Assembly (NCBI RefSeq): GCF_026339995.1
Contig: NZ_JAPEPT010000007.1
Location: 186,001-250,000 of the forward strand
Direction of reading: 5' to 3'
DNA from: Streptomyces sp. NBC_01481
GTDB taxonomy: Bacteria; Actinomycetota; Actinomycetes; Streptomycetales; Streptomycetaceae
Length of the DNA stretch: 64,000 nucleotides
Positions 1 to 10,271 of this stretch are shown here, piece after piece. The number at the start of each line of letters is the position of its first letter. Position 1 is the first letter of the stretch. The notes beneath the pieces are model-generated. The model did no database searches. It was given only the letters and a program-made list of their open reading frames with translations, and was not told the DNA's origin. Both the position numbers and the translations under genes were made by a program.

Positions 1-233
1 GCCGGCCATGCGGCCGTCGATCGTGTGCACCGCGTCCGGGCTGGGTTTGCCACCTGCCCGGAGCATCGACAGCTTCCACGCAGGCTCGCGCGGGGGCAGA
101 GTGCGTGGCGCACGCGCAGCGGCCGCCTCCTGGCGCGCTAGTTCCGCGATGGATTCGTCGGTGCGGAGCAGCTGCCACGCGAGCCACTGGCGGACGCTGC
201 GCAGACGCTCCAGGCGGGCACTTGTTCGGACAC
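1..233 (-). CDS. DUF6233-type hypothetical protein, N-terminal part, possible frameshift
   Basis: The minus strand is open from position 243 to the window edge. It encodes a helical start (RLERLRSVRQWLAWQLLRT) followed by PDAVHTIDGRMAG, the layout I associate with Streptomyces DUF6233 proteins of unknown role, in which a VHxxDCxMAG segment precedes a Cys/His-rich tail. Here the usual Cys is Gly. The frame has a stop at 246..244 and no ATG/GTG/TTG before the conserved part. The natural-looking GTG start (233..231, reading VSEQVPA) lies in another frame, so a one-base shift near 211-222 is likely. The C-terminus lies outside the window. Family assignment is from memory of its layout. Confidence 0.5.
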
Positions 234-246
234 GTGTTCGAGTCTA

Positions 247-495
247 GGTCGCGACAGTGCTGGTCCGACAGGGAGGGCCATGGCGGGGGAGAGGTTCGCC
301 ATGCCGTCGTCGGCGGACCCAGGGGGTTCGCTCGCACTCCCCGTTGGCGTTCTGGCCAGCCGGAACGTGCTCCGGGCTGGGCCGTCTGTGGGCCGTCCGA
401 GGGTGCCCAGCGGTGACCAACAACGACCGTCAATGCCCACCCCGGACGTCAACGGCCGCAGGTCACGAGATTCGGTCTGCGACACTGGTGGCACC
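247..495. other. Intergenic region upstream of rlmN
   Basis: No convincing gene is seen. An in-frame ATG at 280 could extend rlmN by 72 residues, but that extension is low-complexity and unlike the RlmN family. No strong ribosome-binding site precedes the chosen rlmN start. Confidence 0.4.
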
Positions 496-1602
496 ATGCC
501 CAAGCCCGGAGAACTCACTTTCGTCGCGCCCCGCGGAGCCAAGAAGCCCCCGCGGCATCTCGCCGACCTCACGCCCGCCGAGCGCAAGGAAGCCGTCGCC
601 GCGATCGGCGAGAAGCCGTTTCGTGCCAAGCAGCTCTCACAGCACTACTTCGCGCGGTACGCCCACGACCCCGCCCAGTGGACCGACATCCCCGCGTCCG
701 CGCGCGAGAAGCTCGCCGCCGAGCTGCTGCCGGATCTGATGTCCGTCGTACGGCACATCTCGTGCGACGAAGACACCACCCGCAAGACCCTGTGGCGGCT
801 TCACGACGGGACGCTGGTCGAGTCCGTGCTCATGCGCTACCCGGACCGGGTGACCATGTGCATCTCGTCGCAGGCCGGCTGCGGAATGAACTGCCCCTTC
901 TGCGCCACCGGGCAGGCGGGACTCGACCGCAATCTGTCGACCGCCGAGATCGTGCACCAGATCGTCGACGGAATGCGCGCGCTGCGTGACGGCGAGGTGC
1001 CCGGAGGCCCGGCGCGGCTGTCCAACATCGTCTTCATGGGCATGGGCGAGCCGCTCGCCAACTACAAGCGGGTCGTCGGCTCCATCCGCCGTCTCACCGA
1101 CCCCGAGCCGGACGGTCTCGGTCTCTCGCAGCGCGGGATCACCGTCTCCACCGTCGGTCTGGTGCCCGCGATGCTGCGCTTCGCCGACGAGGGCTTCAAG
1201 TGCCGCCTCGCCGTCTCGCTGCACGCGCCGGACGACGAGCTGCGCGACACCCTGGTCCCGGTCAACACGCGCTGGAATGTCCGCGAGGTCCTGGACGCGG
1301 CATGGGAGTACGCGGAGAAGTCCGGCCGCCGTATCTCCATCGAGTACGCGCTGATCAGGGACATCAATGACCAGGCGTGGCGGGGCGATCTGCTGGGCCG
1401 CCTGCTCAAGGGCAAGCGCGTCCACGTGAATCTGATCCCGCTCAACCCGACGCCGGGCTCGAAGTGGACGGCATCGCGCCCCGAGGACGAGAAGGCCTTC
1501 GTGGAGGCGATCGCGGCCCACGGCGTGCCCGTGACCGTACGGGACACCCGTGGCCAGGAGATCGACGGAGCGTGCGGACAGCTCGCGGCGTCCGAGCGGT
1601 AG
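496..1602 (+). CDS. rlmN: Dual-specificity 23S rRNA/tRNA methyltransferase RlmN
   Basis: This radical SAM enzyme methylates C2 of adenine 2503 in 23S rRNA and, in characterised homologues, A37 of some tRNAs. The 368-residue protein has the CxxxCxxC iron-sulphur motif CGMNCPFC (C129, C133, C136), the ATGQAG context after it, GMGEPLANY for SAM binding, and a C-terminal DTRGQEIDGACGQ holding the second catalytic cysteine (about C360). Length fits the family. The start was placed at the ATG before PKPGELTF because upstream residues do not resemble the family. It stands alone; the next gene is 200 bp away behind a riboswitch. Confidence 0.95.
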   Translation: MPKPGELTFVAPRGAKKPPRHLADLTPAERKEAVAAIGEKPFRAKQLSQHYFARYAHDPAQWTDIPASAREKLAAELLPDLMSVVRHISCDEDTTRKTLWRLHDGTLVESVLMRYPDRVTMCISSQAGCGMNCPFCATGQAGLDRNLSTAEIVHQIVDGMRALRDGEVPGGPARLSNIVFMGMGEPLANYKRVVGSIRRLTDPEPDGLGLSQRGITVSTVGLVPAMLRFADEGFKCRLAVSLHAPDDELRDTLVPVNTRWNVREVLDAAWEYAEKSGRRISIEYALIRDINDQAWRGDLLGRLLKGKRVHVNLIPLNPTPGSKWTASRPEDEKAFVEAIAAHGVPVTVRDTRGQEIDGACGQLAASER

Positions 1603-1628
1603 TCTGGGCTCGAATCATTTGCATATTC

Positions 1629-1731
1629 CGACAGGGGAGCGCCACAGCGCTGAGAGTGCGGCACATGCTTGGAAACAAGCACGTGGTCGCAGACCCTCTG
1701 AACCTTGCCCAGGTCATTCTGGGTAGGAAGT
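1629..1731 (+). ncRNA. TPP riboswitch (THI element)
   Basis: All conserved blocks of the thiamine pyrophosphate aptamer are present in order: ACAGGGGAGC (1631-1640), GCTGAGAGTGCGG (about 1649-1661), a variable arm, CAGACCCTCTGAACCT, then CAGGTCATTCTGGGTAGGAAG (to 1730). It lies in the leader of a thiamine-type ABC transporter. In this class TPP binding turns expression off. A possible -10 element, CATATT at 1622-1627, would start the RNA close to the aptamer. Confidence 0.95.
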
Positions 1732-1754
1732 TCGGTCATCACTCAAGCTGTTGC

Positions 1755-1781
1755 GCCCTGCTCACGCCATGTGAGCAGGGC
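1755..1781 (+). terminator. Hairpin in riboswitch expression platform
   Basis: A perfect 11-bp stem (GCCCTGCTCAC, loop GCCAT, GTGAGCAGGGC) lies between the TPP aptamer and the ribosome-binding site of the first gene. It is followed by a pyrimidine-rich stretch (CGCGTCTCTTCCT), not a clean U-run. It probably acts as the transcription-termination half of the switch. Confidence 0.6.
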
Positions 1782-1815
1782 CGCGTCTCTTCCTGGTCAC
1801 TCCAGGAGGAATTCA

Positions 1816-2907
1816 GTGAGCACCACCAAGAAAGTGGCGGTTTCCGCCATCGCCGTCGCGCTCGGCGTCTCGACGCTCGCCGCGTGCGGGGAGTCCAAGG
1901 ACTCCACCACGGACAGCGGTCCGAAATCCAAGACCGTGACGCTCGTCAGCCATGACTCATTCGTCGCCTCGCCCGCCGTACTGAAGCAGTTCACCAAGGA
2001 GACCGGCTACACGGTCAAGGTGCTCCAGAGCGGTGACGCGGGCGCTGCACTCAACAAGGAGATCCTCACCAAGGGCTCCCCGCAGGGCGATGTCTTCTTC
2101 GGCGTCGACAACACCCTCCTCTCGCGCGCCCTGGACAACGATCTGTTCACGCCGTACGAGGCCAAGGGCCTGGACCAGGTGCCCGACGAGGTGCAGCTCG
2201 ACAAGGACAAGCACCGCGTCACGCCCGTCGACACCGGCGACATCTGCGTCAACTACGACAAGAAGTACTTCGCCGACAAGAAGCTGGCTCCGCCGCAGTC
2301 CTTCGACGACCTGATCAAGCCCGAGTACAAGAACCTGCTGGTCACGGAGAACGCGGCGACCTCGTCGCCCGGCCTCGGCTTCCTCCTCGGCAGCATAGGC
2401 AAGTACGGCGAGGACGGCTGGCAGGACTACTGGAAGAAGCTGAAGAGCAACGGCGTCAAGATCGTCGACGGCTGGGAGCAGGCGTACAACAACGAGTTCT
2501 CCGGCTCCGCCGGTGGCAGGAAGGCAAAGGCGGACCGCCCGCTGGTCGTCTCGTACGCCTCCAGCCCGCCGGCCGAGGTGGTCTTCGCCAAGCCGCAGCC
2601 GACCGAGGCGCCCACCGGCGTCGCGACCGGAACCTGCTTCCGCCAGACGGAGTTCGCGGGACTCCTGAGCGGCGCGAAGAACGAGGAGGGCGGCAAGGCC
2701 CTGCTGGACTTCCTGATCTCCAAGCAGTTCCAGGAGGACATGCCGCTCAACATGTTCGTCTACCCGGTGGTCAAGGGCGCGAAGCTGCCCGAGGCGTTCA
2801 CCAAGTTCGGCGCCGTCGTCGACAAGCCGGAGACCGTCGCTCCCGACAAGATCGCCAAGAACCGTGAGCAGTGGGTCCAGTCATGGTCCTCGCTCGTAGT
2901 GAAGTAA
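1816..2907 (+). CDS. thiB: Thiamine ABC transporter substrate-binding lipoprotein (ThiB-like)
   Basis: Extracellular lipoprotein that captures thiamine or a phosphorylated form for the permease encoded next. The 363-residue product has a signal peptide ending in the lipobox STLAAC, then an acidic linker and a family 1-type binding fold (KTVTLVSHDSFVASPAVLKQFTKETGY) typical of ThiB. The GTG start is preceded by a perfect AGGAGGA at 1804-1810. A TPP riboswitch in the leader strongly supports the substrate. The end overlaps the permease start by 25 bp, so translation is probably coupled. Confidence 0.9.
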   Translation: MSTTKKVAVSAIAVALGVSTLAACGESKDSTTDSGPKSKTVTLVSHDSFVASPAVLKQFTKETGYTVKVLQSGDAGAALNKEILTKGSPQGDVFFGVDNTLLSRALDNDLFTPYEAKGLDQVPDEVQLDKDKHRVTPVDTGDICVNYDKKYFADKKLAPPQSFDDLIKPEYKNLLVTENAATSSPGLGFLLGSIGKYGEDGWQDYWKKLKSNGVKIVDGWEQAYNNEFSGSAGGRKAKADRPLVVSYASSPPAEVVFAKPQPTEAPTGVATGTCFRQTEFAGLLSGAKNEEGGKALLDFLISKQFQEDMPLNMFVYPVVKGAKLPEAFTKFGAVVDKPETVAPDKIAKNREQWVQSWSSLVVK

Positions 2908-4585
2908 CGAAGTCCGTCCGGGGTTCCGTCCGCGGTTCCTTCCGGGGGAATGCGGCGCGGCTCGGGCTGATGGCCGGGCCCGCCGTGTTCTTCGCGGTCT
3001 TCTTCGCCTACCCCGTCGTCTCGATCGTCGGCCGCGGCCTCCAGGTCGACGGGGTTTGGCAGTTCGGGCGGATCGGCGAGGTGCTGAGCCGCGCCGACAT
3101 CCAGCGCGTGCTGTGGTTCACCGCCTGGCAGGCGCTCGCCTCCACCGCGCTCACGCTGCTGATCGCGCTGCCCGCAGCGTATGTCTTCGCCCGCTTCGAC
3201 TTCCCGGGCAAGCAGCTGCTGCGAGCGGTGGTGACCGTTCCCTTCGTGCTGCCGACCGTCGTCGTCGGGACCGCGTTCCTGGCGCTCCTCGGCCGCGGCG
3301 GACTGCTGGACGAGCTGTGGGGCGTCCGGCTGGACACCACCGTGTGGGCGATTCTGCTCGCGCATGTCTTCTTCAACTACGCCGTCGTCGTACGGACTGT
3401 GGGCGGCCTGTGGTCACAGCTCGACCCGCGTCAGGAAGAAGCCGCCCGGGTGCTGGGCGCCGGGCGGTTCGCGGCCTGGCGGCGGGTGACGCTGCCCGCG
3501 CTCGGCCCCGCCGTGGCCGCCGCTGCCCTGATGGTCTTCCTCTTCACCTTCACCTCGTTCGGCGTCGTACAGATCCTCGGCGGACCGACCTTCTCGACGC
3601 TCGAGGTGGAGATCTACCGGCAGACGGCCCAGCTGCTCGATCTGCCCACGGCAGCCGTGCTCACGCTGGTCCAGTTCGCCGCGGTCGGCGCCATCCTGGC
3701 GGTGCACGCGTCGACGGTCCGGCGGCGGGAGACCGCACTCAAGCTGGTCGACCCGGCTCAGACCGCGCGCCGGCCGCGCGGCCCCCGGCAGTGGGCGCTG
3801 CTCGGCGGGGTCCTGCTCACCGTGCTGCTGCTGATCCTGGTGCCCCTCGGAGTGCTCGTCGAACGTTCGCTGGACGGGCCGGGCGGTTACGGCCTCGACT
3901 TCTACCGGGCCCTGCAGTCGACCGGCGACGCCGGCAGCAGCTTCCTCGTCCCGCCGATCGAGGCGATCTGGAACTCGATGCGGTACGCGCTGACGGCGAC
4001 CGGCATCGCACTGCTCATCGGCGGGCTCGCGGCCGCCGCGCTCACCCGGCGCGCGGGACGGTTCGTGCGCGGGTTCGACGCGCTCCTGATGCTTCCGCTC
4101 GGGGTCTCCGCGGTGACCGTCGGCTTCGGCTTTCTGATCACCCTCGACAAGCCGCCGCTGGATCTGCGTACCTCATGGATTCTCGTACCACTGGCGCAGG
4201 CACTGGTCGGTGTCCCCTTCGTCGTACGAACCATGCTGCCCGTCCTCAGAGCGGTCGACGACCGGCTGCGCGAGGCCGCGGCCGTGCTCGGGGCCTCGCC
4301 GCTGCGGGTCTGGCGTGAGGTCGATCTGCCGATGGTGCGGCGTGCGGTGCTGATCGCGGCGGGGTTCGCCTTCGCCGTGTCGCTCGGTGAGTTCGGGGCG
4401 ACCGTCTTCATCGCCAGGCCCGACCGCCCGACCCTGCCGGTCGCCGTGGCTCGCCTGCTCGGGAGGCCAGGCGAGCTCAACTACGGTCAGGCGATGGCTC
4501 TTTCGACGATCCTGATGGTGGTGTGCGCGGCAGCGCTGCTGCTCCTCGAACGCATCCGTACCGACAAAACCTCCGGGGAGTTCTG

Positions 4586-4586
<1 letters not shown>
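2883..4586 (+). CDS. thiP: Thiamine ABC transporter permease (ThiP-like)
   Basis: Integral membrane subunit of the thiamine importer. At about 567 residues it is a double-length permease with two binding-protein-dependent transport domains. Each half has several membrane segments and an EAA-type loop (EEAARVLGAGRFAAWRRV and REAAAVLGASPLRVWREV). Fused halves are characteristic of ThiP and iron(III) permeases. The start is either ATG 2883 or the in-frame GTG 2871; both lie inside the thiB 3' end. It is sandwiched between thiB and the ATPase in one riboswitch-controlled operon. Confidence 0.88.
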
Positions 4587-5600
<1,014 letters not shown>

Positions 5601-5614
<14 letters not shown>

Positions 5615-6533
5615 CGACCTCTGCCGGGCGCAGCTCGTCGGCGCCGGGCTCCTGCGGCTGTGGCTCCGTGCCATGAGCCTCCGGCGCGCCGAACCAGGCG
5701 ACCGCGACGGCGCCCGCCACCGCAAGGACGAACCCGAGGAACGCCATCCAGGCGAAGCCCTCGCGCGAGGTGTCACCCAGCCACAGCACGCCGATCATGC
5801 CCGGCAGTACGGTCTCGCCCACCACCAGCGCTGCCGTCGCACCGTTTACCGAGCCGATCTGAAGGGCGATCGTGTGCAGATACATGCCGCCGATCCCGGC
5901 CACCAGGATCGCGTAGAGCGCCGGGTCCGCGAGCAGAGCACCCAGGTCGAAGGGGTCGATGCCGTTCAGTACGCGTACGCCGACACCCAGCGCGCCGAAG
6001 CCGAGACCCGACAGCAGACCGGCCAGGATGGCGGCGCGGGCGCCGAGAAGACGTACGACGACGGTCCCGCCGACCATCAGCAGCAGCGAGATCGCCAGCA
6101 GCCACCAGTGCGTCGCGATCGGGGTGTGGCCACTGCCCTCCGGGCCCGCGGCCGACCCCAGCAGCACCAGGGCCGAGCAGACGACGGCGATCGAGGTCCA
6201 CTCGGCGCGGTTCAGGCGGATGCCCAGCAGCTTGACGCTCAGCACGGCCGTGATTACCAGGTTCGCGCTGATCACGGTCTGCGAGAGGAACAGCGGGAGC
6301 AGCCGGGCCGCCAGCGCGCCCAGGCCGAAGCCGATGAAGTCCAGGATGGTGCCGACGATGAACTCCCAGGTCATCGCGGCCTTCGCGGTCGACGACAGGC
6401 TCGGCCCGCCGTGCTGCGTGACGCCCGACGCGGCCGCCTCGCGAGCTGACCTGCGGGATCCCACGGCCTGGAGCACCGACCCCGTGCCATAACAGATCGA
6501 GGCCGCGACAGCGGTCAGTAGGCCAATCAGCAC
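5601..6533 (-). CDS. EamA/DMT-like integral membrane protein
   Basis: A 310-residue protein made mostly of hydrophobic helices, about nine or ten by eye. It has two similar halves, starting LLTAVAASICYGTGSVLQAVG and WWLLAISLLLMVGGTVVVR. This is the architecture of drug/metabolite-type carriers. Start is GTG at 6533. A polar C-terminal tail rich in Glu and Pro follows the last helix. Substrate cannot be read from the sequence. It is convergent with and overlaps thiQ by 14 bp, and shares no operon with a neighbour. Confidence 0.75.
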
Positions 6534-6556
6534 CAGGGGCTCCGTTCACGTGGGGT

Positions 6557-6578
6557 CAGTCCAACTCCGGCTGGACTG
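6557..6578 (-). terminator. Hairpin downstream of LOG-family gene
   Basis: CAGTCCA and TGGACTG form a 7-bp stem with an 8-base loop. It lies 40 bp past the stop of the LOG-family gene and before the next minus-strand gene. Confidence 0.35.
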
Positions 6579-6617
6579 CCAGACGCGTGTTCGGCCTCCG
6601 AAGTTGCTTTTCGGTGA

Positions 6618-7736
6618 TTAATCGCCGCTGGTCAGGCTCATCAGCGCGGCCGGAGCCTCGTCGACCGAGTCGACGAGCGCGATACGGGACTCCATCGCGC
6701 GGCCCGCCGCGAGGGACTGGAGCAGCGGCCAGGTGGGGAGCGTCCGCGTCCAGTGCACGCGGTTGACGAGGACCATGGGGGTCGGTTCGCCCCGGGACTC
6801 GTAGTAGTTCGGGGTCGCGTTGTCGAAGATCTCCTGGACCGTGCCGGCGGCGCCGGGCAGGAAGATCACACCCGCGGTGGAGCGGGCGAGGAGGCCGTCC
6901 TCGCGGGTGGCGTTGGCGAAGTACTTGGCGATGTGGCCCGCGAAGGCGTTCGGCGGCTCGTGGCCGTAGAACCAGGTGGGAATGCCGATCGAGTCGCCGC
7001 CGCCCGGCCAGCGGTCGCGCACCTCGAAGGCGGCGCCGGCCCAGTCGGAGACGGACGGGGTGAACGAGGGGGTCTTGGCGAGGAGTTCGAGCGCCTCGTC
7101 CAGCATCTCGTCGGGGTGCGGTGCGGCGTAGGCGCCGAGGTTGGCGGCCTCCATCGCGCCGGGGCCGCCGCCGGTCGCGACGGTGAGCCCGCTCCGGGCG
7201 AGGACCCGGCCGAGGCGGGCGGCGCCTGCGTAGGCGTCCGTGCCGCGGGCCATGGCGTGCCCGCCCATCACGCCCACGACGCGTGCGCCGACGAGGTGTT
7301 CGTCGAGGGCGTCGGAGATGGCGTCGTCGTGTATCGAGCGGAGCATCGAGGCGAATATGTCGCCGTCGGCCTTGGTCTCCTGGAACCAGGCGTAGGCCCG
7401 GGCGTCGGGAGTTGCCTCGTAGCCGCTGGCGCCCAGGCCCTCGAACAGCTCGTCGGGGGAGTAGAGAAGCCCGCGGTACGGGTCGAAATGCAGATCGGGA
7501 ACCGGCGGGAAAACAAGCGCGCCGTCGGCCCGGACCTTGGCGGCGGCGTCGGGCTGCATGGGGCAGCCGAGGAAGACGGCGCCGGTGGTGTCGGCGGTGA
7601 GCAGCGCGAAGGTGCGGTCGGTGAGGTCGACGGACTGGACGCGGTGCCCGGCGAGGGTGCCGTGGGCGACGGCGAGATCGAACTCTGCGAGGGATTCGAT
7701 CTCGCGGTCGGGGTGGGGTTCGGGGGGAGGCGGCAT
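6618..7736 (-). CDS. LOG-family protein (Rossmann-fold nucleotide-binding)
   Basis: The 372-residue product carries the LOG-fold glycine-rich segment GGGPGAMEAANLGA and the downstream PGAAGTVQEIFDN, corresponding to the PGGxGTxxE motif of LOG-type phosphoribohydrolases (cytokinin-activating in plants). It is longer than the roughly 190-residue minimal LOG because of an N-terminal domain of about 150 residues (LAEFDLAVAHGTLAGHRVQSVDL). The second Gly of the motif is Ala, so enzyme activity is uncertain. ATG 7736 was chosen because residues upstream are Pro/Gly repeats encoded by intergenic DNA. Likely a nucleotide-processing enzyme of unknown substrate. Confidence 0.75.
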   Translation of the reverse strand: MPPPPEPHPDREIESLAEFDLAVAHGTLAGHRVQSVDLTDRTFALLTADTTGAVFLGCPMQPDAAAKVRADGALVFPPVPDLHFDPYRGLLYSPDELFEGLGASGYEATPDARAYAWFQETKADGDIFASMLRSIHDDAISDALDEHLVGARVVGVMGGHAMARGTDAYAGAARLGRVLARSGLTVATGGGPGAMEAANLGAYAAPHPDEMLDEALELLAKTPSFTPSVSDWAGAAFEVRDRWPGGGDSIGIPTWFYGHEPPNAFAGHIAKYFANATREDGLLARSTAGVIFLPGAAGTVQEIFDNATPNYYESRGEPTPMVLVNRVHWTRTLPTWPLLQSLAAGRAMESRIALVDSVDEAPAALMSLTSGD

Positions 7737-8178
7737 GCGGCCACGATAGGGGTGGGGGTGGGTTGTCCCGCACCCCGCCCCTTCCCTGAACCGGGGGCGG
7801 GGCCCCGGGCCCCCGGGCGTTGGGTGGGCGGGGCCGTGGGTCGGGCGGGGGGTTCTTTCCCCTACCCCGCCCCTTCCCGAAACCGGGGGTGCCCCCGGGC
7901 CCCGGGACGACTGCGCCGCGCCTTGCCCTATCCGGCACCCCGTGCCGGGCAAATACGGGGGCTGGCGCCCCCGTTGGTCCCGTGTGCCGGCTTCGCGGCG
8001 TCCTGCGGGACCGGCACCGCGCTGCCGTCGGCCTCGCCTCGCCGTGCCGGGCGCCCGCGTGCCGGGGCGATGCGGGGGCTGATGCCCCCTGCCCCCTGAC
8101 CCGTGCGCCCCGGCCTCGCGGCGCTCGTGCCCTCTGCGAGACGCCGCCCGCCGCCCACGTGTCGTGGCTGAGGCGCCC
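7737..8178. repeat. Gene-free GC-rich region with repeats and hairpins
   Basis: No gene is seen. It holds two copies of a motif (core CCCCGCCCCTTCCC, at about 7773-7786 and 7864-7877) that recurs elsewhere in the window. There is also a perfect hairpin at 7955-7974 (ACGGGGGC, loop TGGC, GCCCCCGT), and a degenerate direct duplication in which the segment starting near 7942 resembles that near 8057 (both have GTGCCGGGxxxATxCGGGGGCTG). It separates the divergent start of the LOG gene from the end of a minus-strand permease gene. Confidence 0.6.
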
Positions 8179-9354
8179 TCAGCCCGTGAGAGGGAACGCC
8201 GCCAGCGCGCCCACCCCGCACGTCAGGGGAGCGAAGACCAGCAGAAGCGTTACCGCTCGCAGGGCCGCCGCCTGGCGGAGGAGGGGGGCCGGAGTGCCCA
8301 GGCGGCGGAGGGATTCCGTCGTTGTGGCGCGAGTATGTTTGGCCTCCAGGGCCGAGACCAGGAGCGTCGCCGTCGTGCAGGTGATCACCAGGGCCGCGCC
8401 CAGGCCGGTGAGCGGGCCGACGGGGCGGGGGGCCGCGTCGTCGTACAGCGTGGCGGCCGCGAGCGCCGCCGCGGCGACCGCGCAGACCACGCCCAGCGGG
8501 CGGCCGATGCGGCTCGACTCCTCCATCAGGGTGCGGCCCGCCAGCAGGCGGGTCGGGCCCGGGCGGAGGGCCTGCAGGAGGCGGCCGCAGAAACGGGTGA
8601 TGCCCGGGCCGGCCAGGGCGAGGCCGAGGGCGGCGAGGGTCCAGCCCACGAGAACGCCGGCCGGGTTGCCCTCGAAGTGGCCGTCGGATTCGCCCGGCAG
8701 AGGCAGAGGTGAACCCGATGCGCCTCGGCTCGCGTACGTCTCGACGGCCAGGCCCGCCGCCATCAGCGCGACCCCCCACGGCAGCCCGCCCGGAGCGGGA
8801 GAAGGCACCGGGGAGGATGAAGACTGCGCAGACCGCGGCGGAGACTGTCGCGGGCGCAGCGTCAGCGCGGCCGCCACCGAGGACAGCAGCGGCACCAGCG
8901 CGAGCAGTGTCAGCGCTGCGCCCAGCGGCAATGGCCGCTCCGCCGCGAGCAGTTCGGCCGCCGCCCCGTCGAACGGCAGCCCCGTCAGATCGCCCCGCAG
9001 GTGGAGGAAGAACAGCAGGGCGACCATGCTGCCGAGCGTGCCGGAGACGGCCGTCGACACCGCGGCCAGCGCGCTCAGCCGTGCGGGCCCCAGGCCGATC
9101 GCCGAGAGCCCGGACCTCGGACGTGTACTCGGATCCGTACGCGCCACCGCCACCGCGAAGTGCACCGTCGCCGCGAGCGGGATCAGGCACCACAGCAGCC
9201 GTACGGCGGACGCGCCGGAGTCGGTGGGGTGGGACAGCGCGTACGTCAGCGTGCACAGCAGCAGGAACCCGACGCCCGCGGACGCCGCCGCCACCATCAG
9301 GCGGCGCAGCAGGACCAGGGGGTGCGCGCCTCGGGCTAGACGGAGAGCGAGCAC
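8179..9354 (-). CDS. ABC transporter permease-like membrane protein
   Basis: A protein of about 391 residues with eight or so hydrophobic segments in two groups, separated by a polar linker rich in Pro and Ser (RQSPPRSAQSSSSPVPSP). The GTG start (9354) lies inside the 3' end of the ATPase gene, giving a 19-bp overlap and likely translational coupling. The C-terminal part (TTESLRRLGTPAPLLRQAAALRAVTLLLVF) resembles an FtsX-type permease end. Substrate and direction are unknown; the pairing with one ATPase suggests an exporter or lipoprotein/peptide-type transporter. Confidence 0.7.
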   Translation of the reverse strand: MLALRLARGAHPLVLLRRLMVAAASAGVGFLLLCTLTYALSHPTDSGASAVRLLWCLIPLAATVHFAVAVARTDPSTRPRSGLSAIGLGPARLSALAAVSTAVSGTLGSMVALLFFLHLRGDLTGLPFDGAAAELLAAERPLPLGAALTLLALVPLLSSVAAALTLRPRQSPPRSAQSSSSPVPSPAPGGLPWGVALMAAGLAVETYASRGASGSPLPLPGESDGHFEGNPAGVLVGWTLAALGLALAGPGITRFCGRLLQALRPGPTRLLAGRTLMEESSRIGRPLGVVCAVAAAALAAATLYDDAAPRPVGPLTGLGAALVITCTTATLLVSALEAKHTRATTTESLRRLGTPAPLLRQAAALRAVTLLLVFAPLTCGVGALAAFPLTG

Positions 9355-10064
9355 TCGGCCCGGCCTTCCGCGTCCGCGGTCGCGAGGGAGTTGACGCGCC
9401 GGCCGTCGACGAGGGCGATCGAACGGTCGGCGAGCGCCGCCACCTCCGCGTCGTGCGTGGCGAGCACGACGGTGATGCGGTGCGAACGGGCTGCGGCCGT
9501 GACCATACGCAGCACATGAGCCCGGTCCGCCCGGTGCAGCGTCGCCGTCGGCTCGTCCGCGAACAGCACCGACGGCGTCGCGGCCAGCGCCCGCGCGGTG
9601 GCGACCCGTTGCCGCTGCGCCTGCAGCAGCGCATGCGGCCGCTTCCGCGCGCACGCGCCGATGTCGAGCCGCTCCAGCCACTCCATCGCCGCGGTCTTCG
9701 CCGCGCGGTGCGAGATGCCGCGCAGCAGCAGTGGCAGGGCGGCGTTCTCCCAGGCCGTCAGCTCCGGGACCAGCGTCGGCTCGGAGTCGATCCACCCGAA
9801 GCGGTCCCGCCGCAGCCGCTCGCGCCGCGGCGGGCTCAGCGTGTGCACGGGGGAGCTGTTGAACCAGACCTCGCCCTCCTGGGCGACCAGTTGACCGGAC
9901 AGGCATCTCAGGAGCGTGGTCTTGCCGCTGCCGCGGGGCCCGTACACGGCGAGGATCTCGCCCTCCCGTACGCCCAGCGATACGCCCACCAGCGCGGGCG
10001 AGCCGTTGTGGGAGTGGTGCAGGGAACGCGCCCAGAGCACATCGTTGTCCGGCGGGGCCACCAT
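9336..10064 (-). CDS. ABC transporter ATP-binding protein with degenerate motifs
   Basis: A 242-residue MacB/LolD-like ATPase. Walker A is intact (GPRGSGKTT), Walker B is LFADEPT and the H-loop is ATHD. The Q-loop region reads RFGWIDSEPTL with no Gln at the expected place. The family signature LSGGQ is replaced by LLQAQRQR, and the D-loop is TLHRAD. These losses suggest weak or regulatory ATPase behaviour. ATG 10064 follows GAGGTG at suitable spacing. It forms a two-gene unit with the overlapping permease. Confidence 0.8.
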   Translation of the reverse strand: MVAPPDNDVLWARSLHHSHNGSPALVGVSLGVREGEILAVYGPRGSGKTTLLRCLSGQLVAQEGEVWFNSSPVHTLSPPRRERLRRDRFGWIDSEPTLVPELTAWENAALPLLLRGISHRAAKTAAMEWLERLDIGACARKRPHALLQAQRQRVATARALAATPSVLFADEPTATLHRADRAHVLRMVTAAARSHRITVVLATHDAEVAALADRSIALVDGRRVNSLATADAEGRAECSLSV

Positions 10065-10178
10065 GGCGTACACCTCGGTTCTGATCAGATTTCCCCTCCC
10101 CCGTCCGGGGGAACGAAGACAGGGCCGATCGGTCACTCGGCACGCTAAGGATTCAGAACCGGGGTGGCGGGAAGCACA

Positions 10179-10238
10179 CGGCCCGGGTGCACCCCATCTC
10201 ACTCGGATGGCCGAATGAGTGAGGGGTGCCCCGGGCCG
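10179..10238 (-). terminator. Long imperfect hairpin after aminotransferase gene
   Basis: CGGCCCGGG near 10179 pairs with CCGGGCCG ending at 10238, and CACCCC, CTCACTCGG and matching segments extend the stem to roughly 24 pairs with a few bulges. It lies 34 bp past the aminotransferase stop and so is a good factor-independent terminator candidate, though without a U-run. Confidence 0.6.
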
Positions 10239-10271
10239 ATAGCCGTAAGCAGCCAGCCGTGAAACGTGGGG

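Noticed and set aside
138..629. Minus-strand frame of 163 residues over the rlmN start
   Set aside because: Its first part overlaps rlmN coding sequence and its last part is the wrong frame of the DUF6233-type gene; only the 233..214 segment may be its displaced start.
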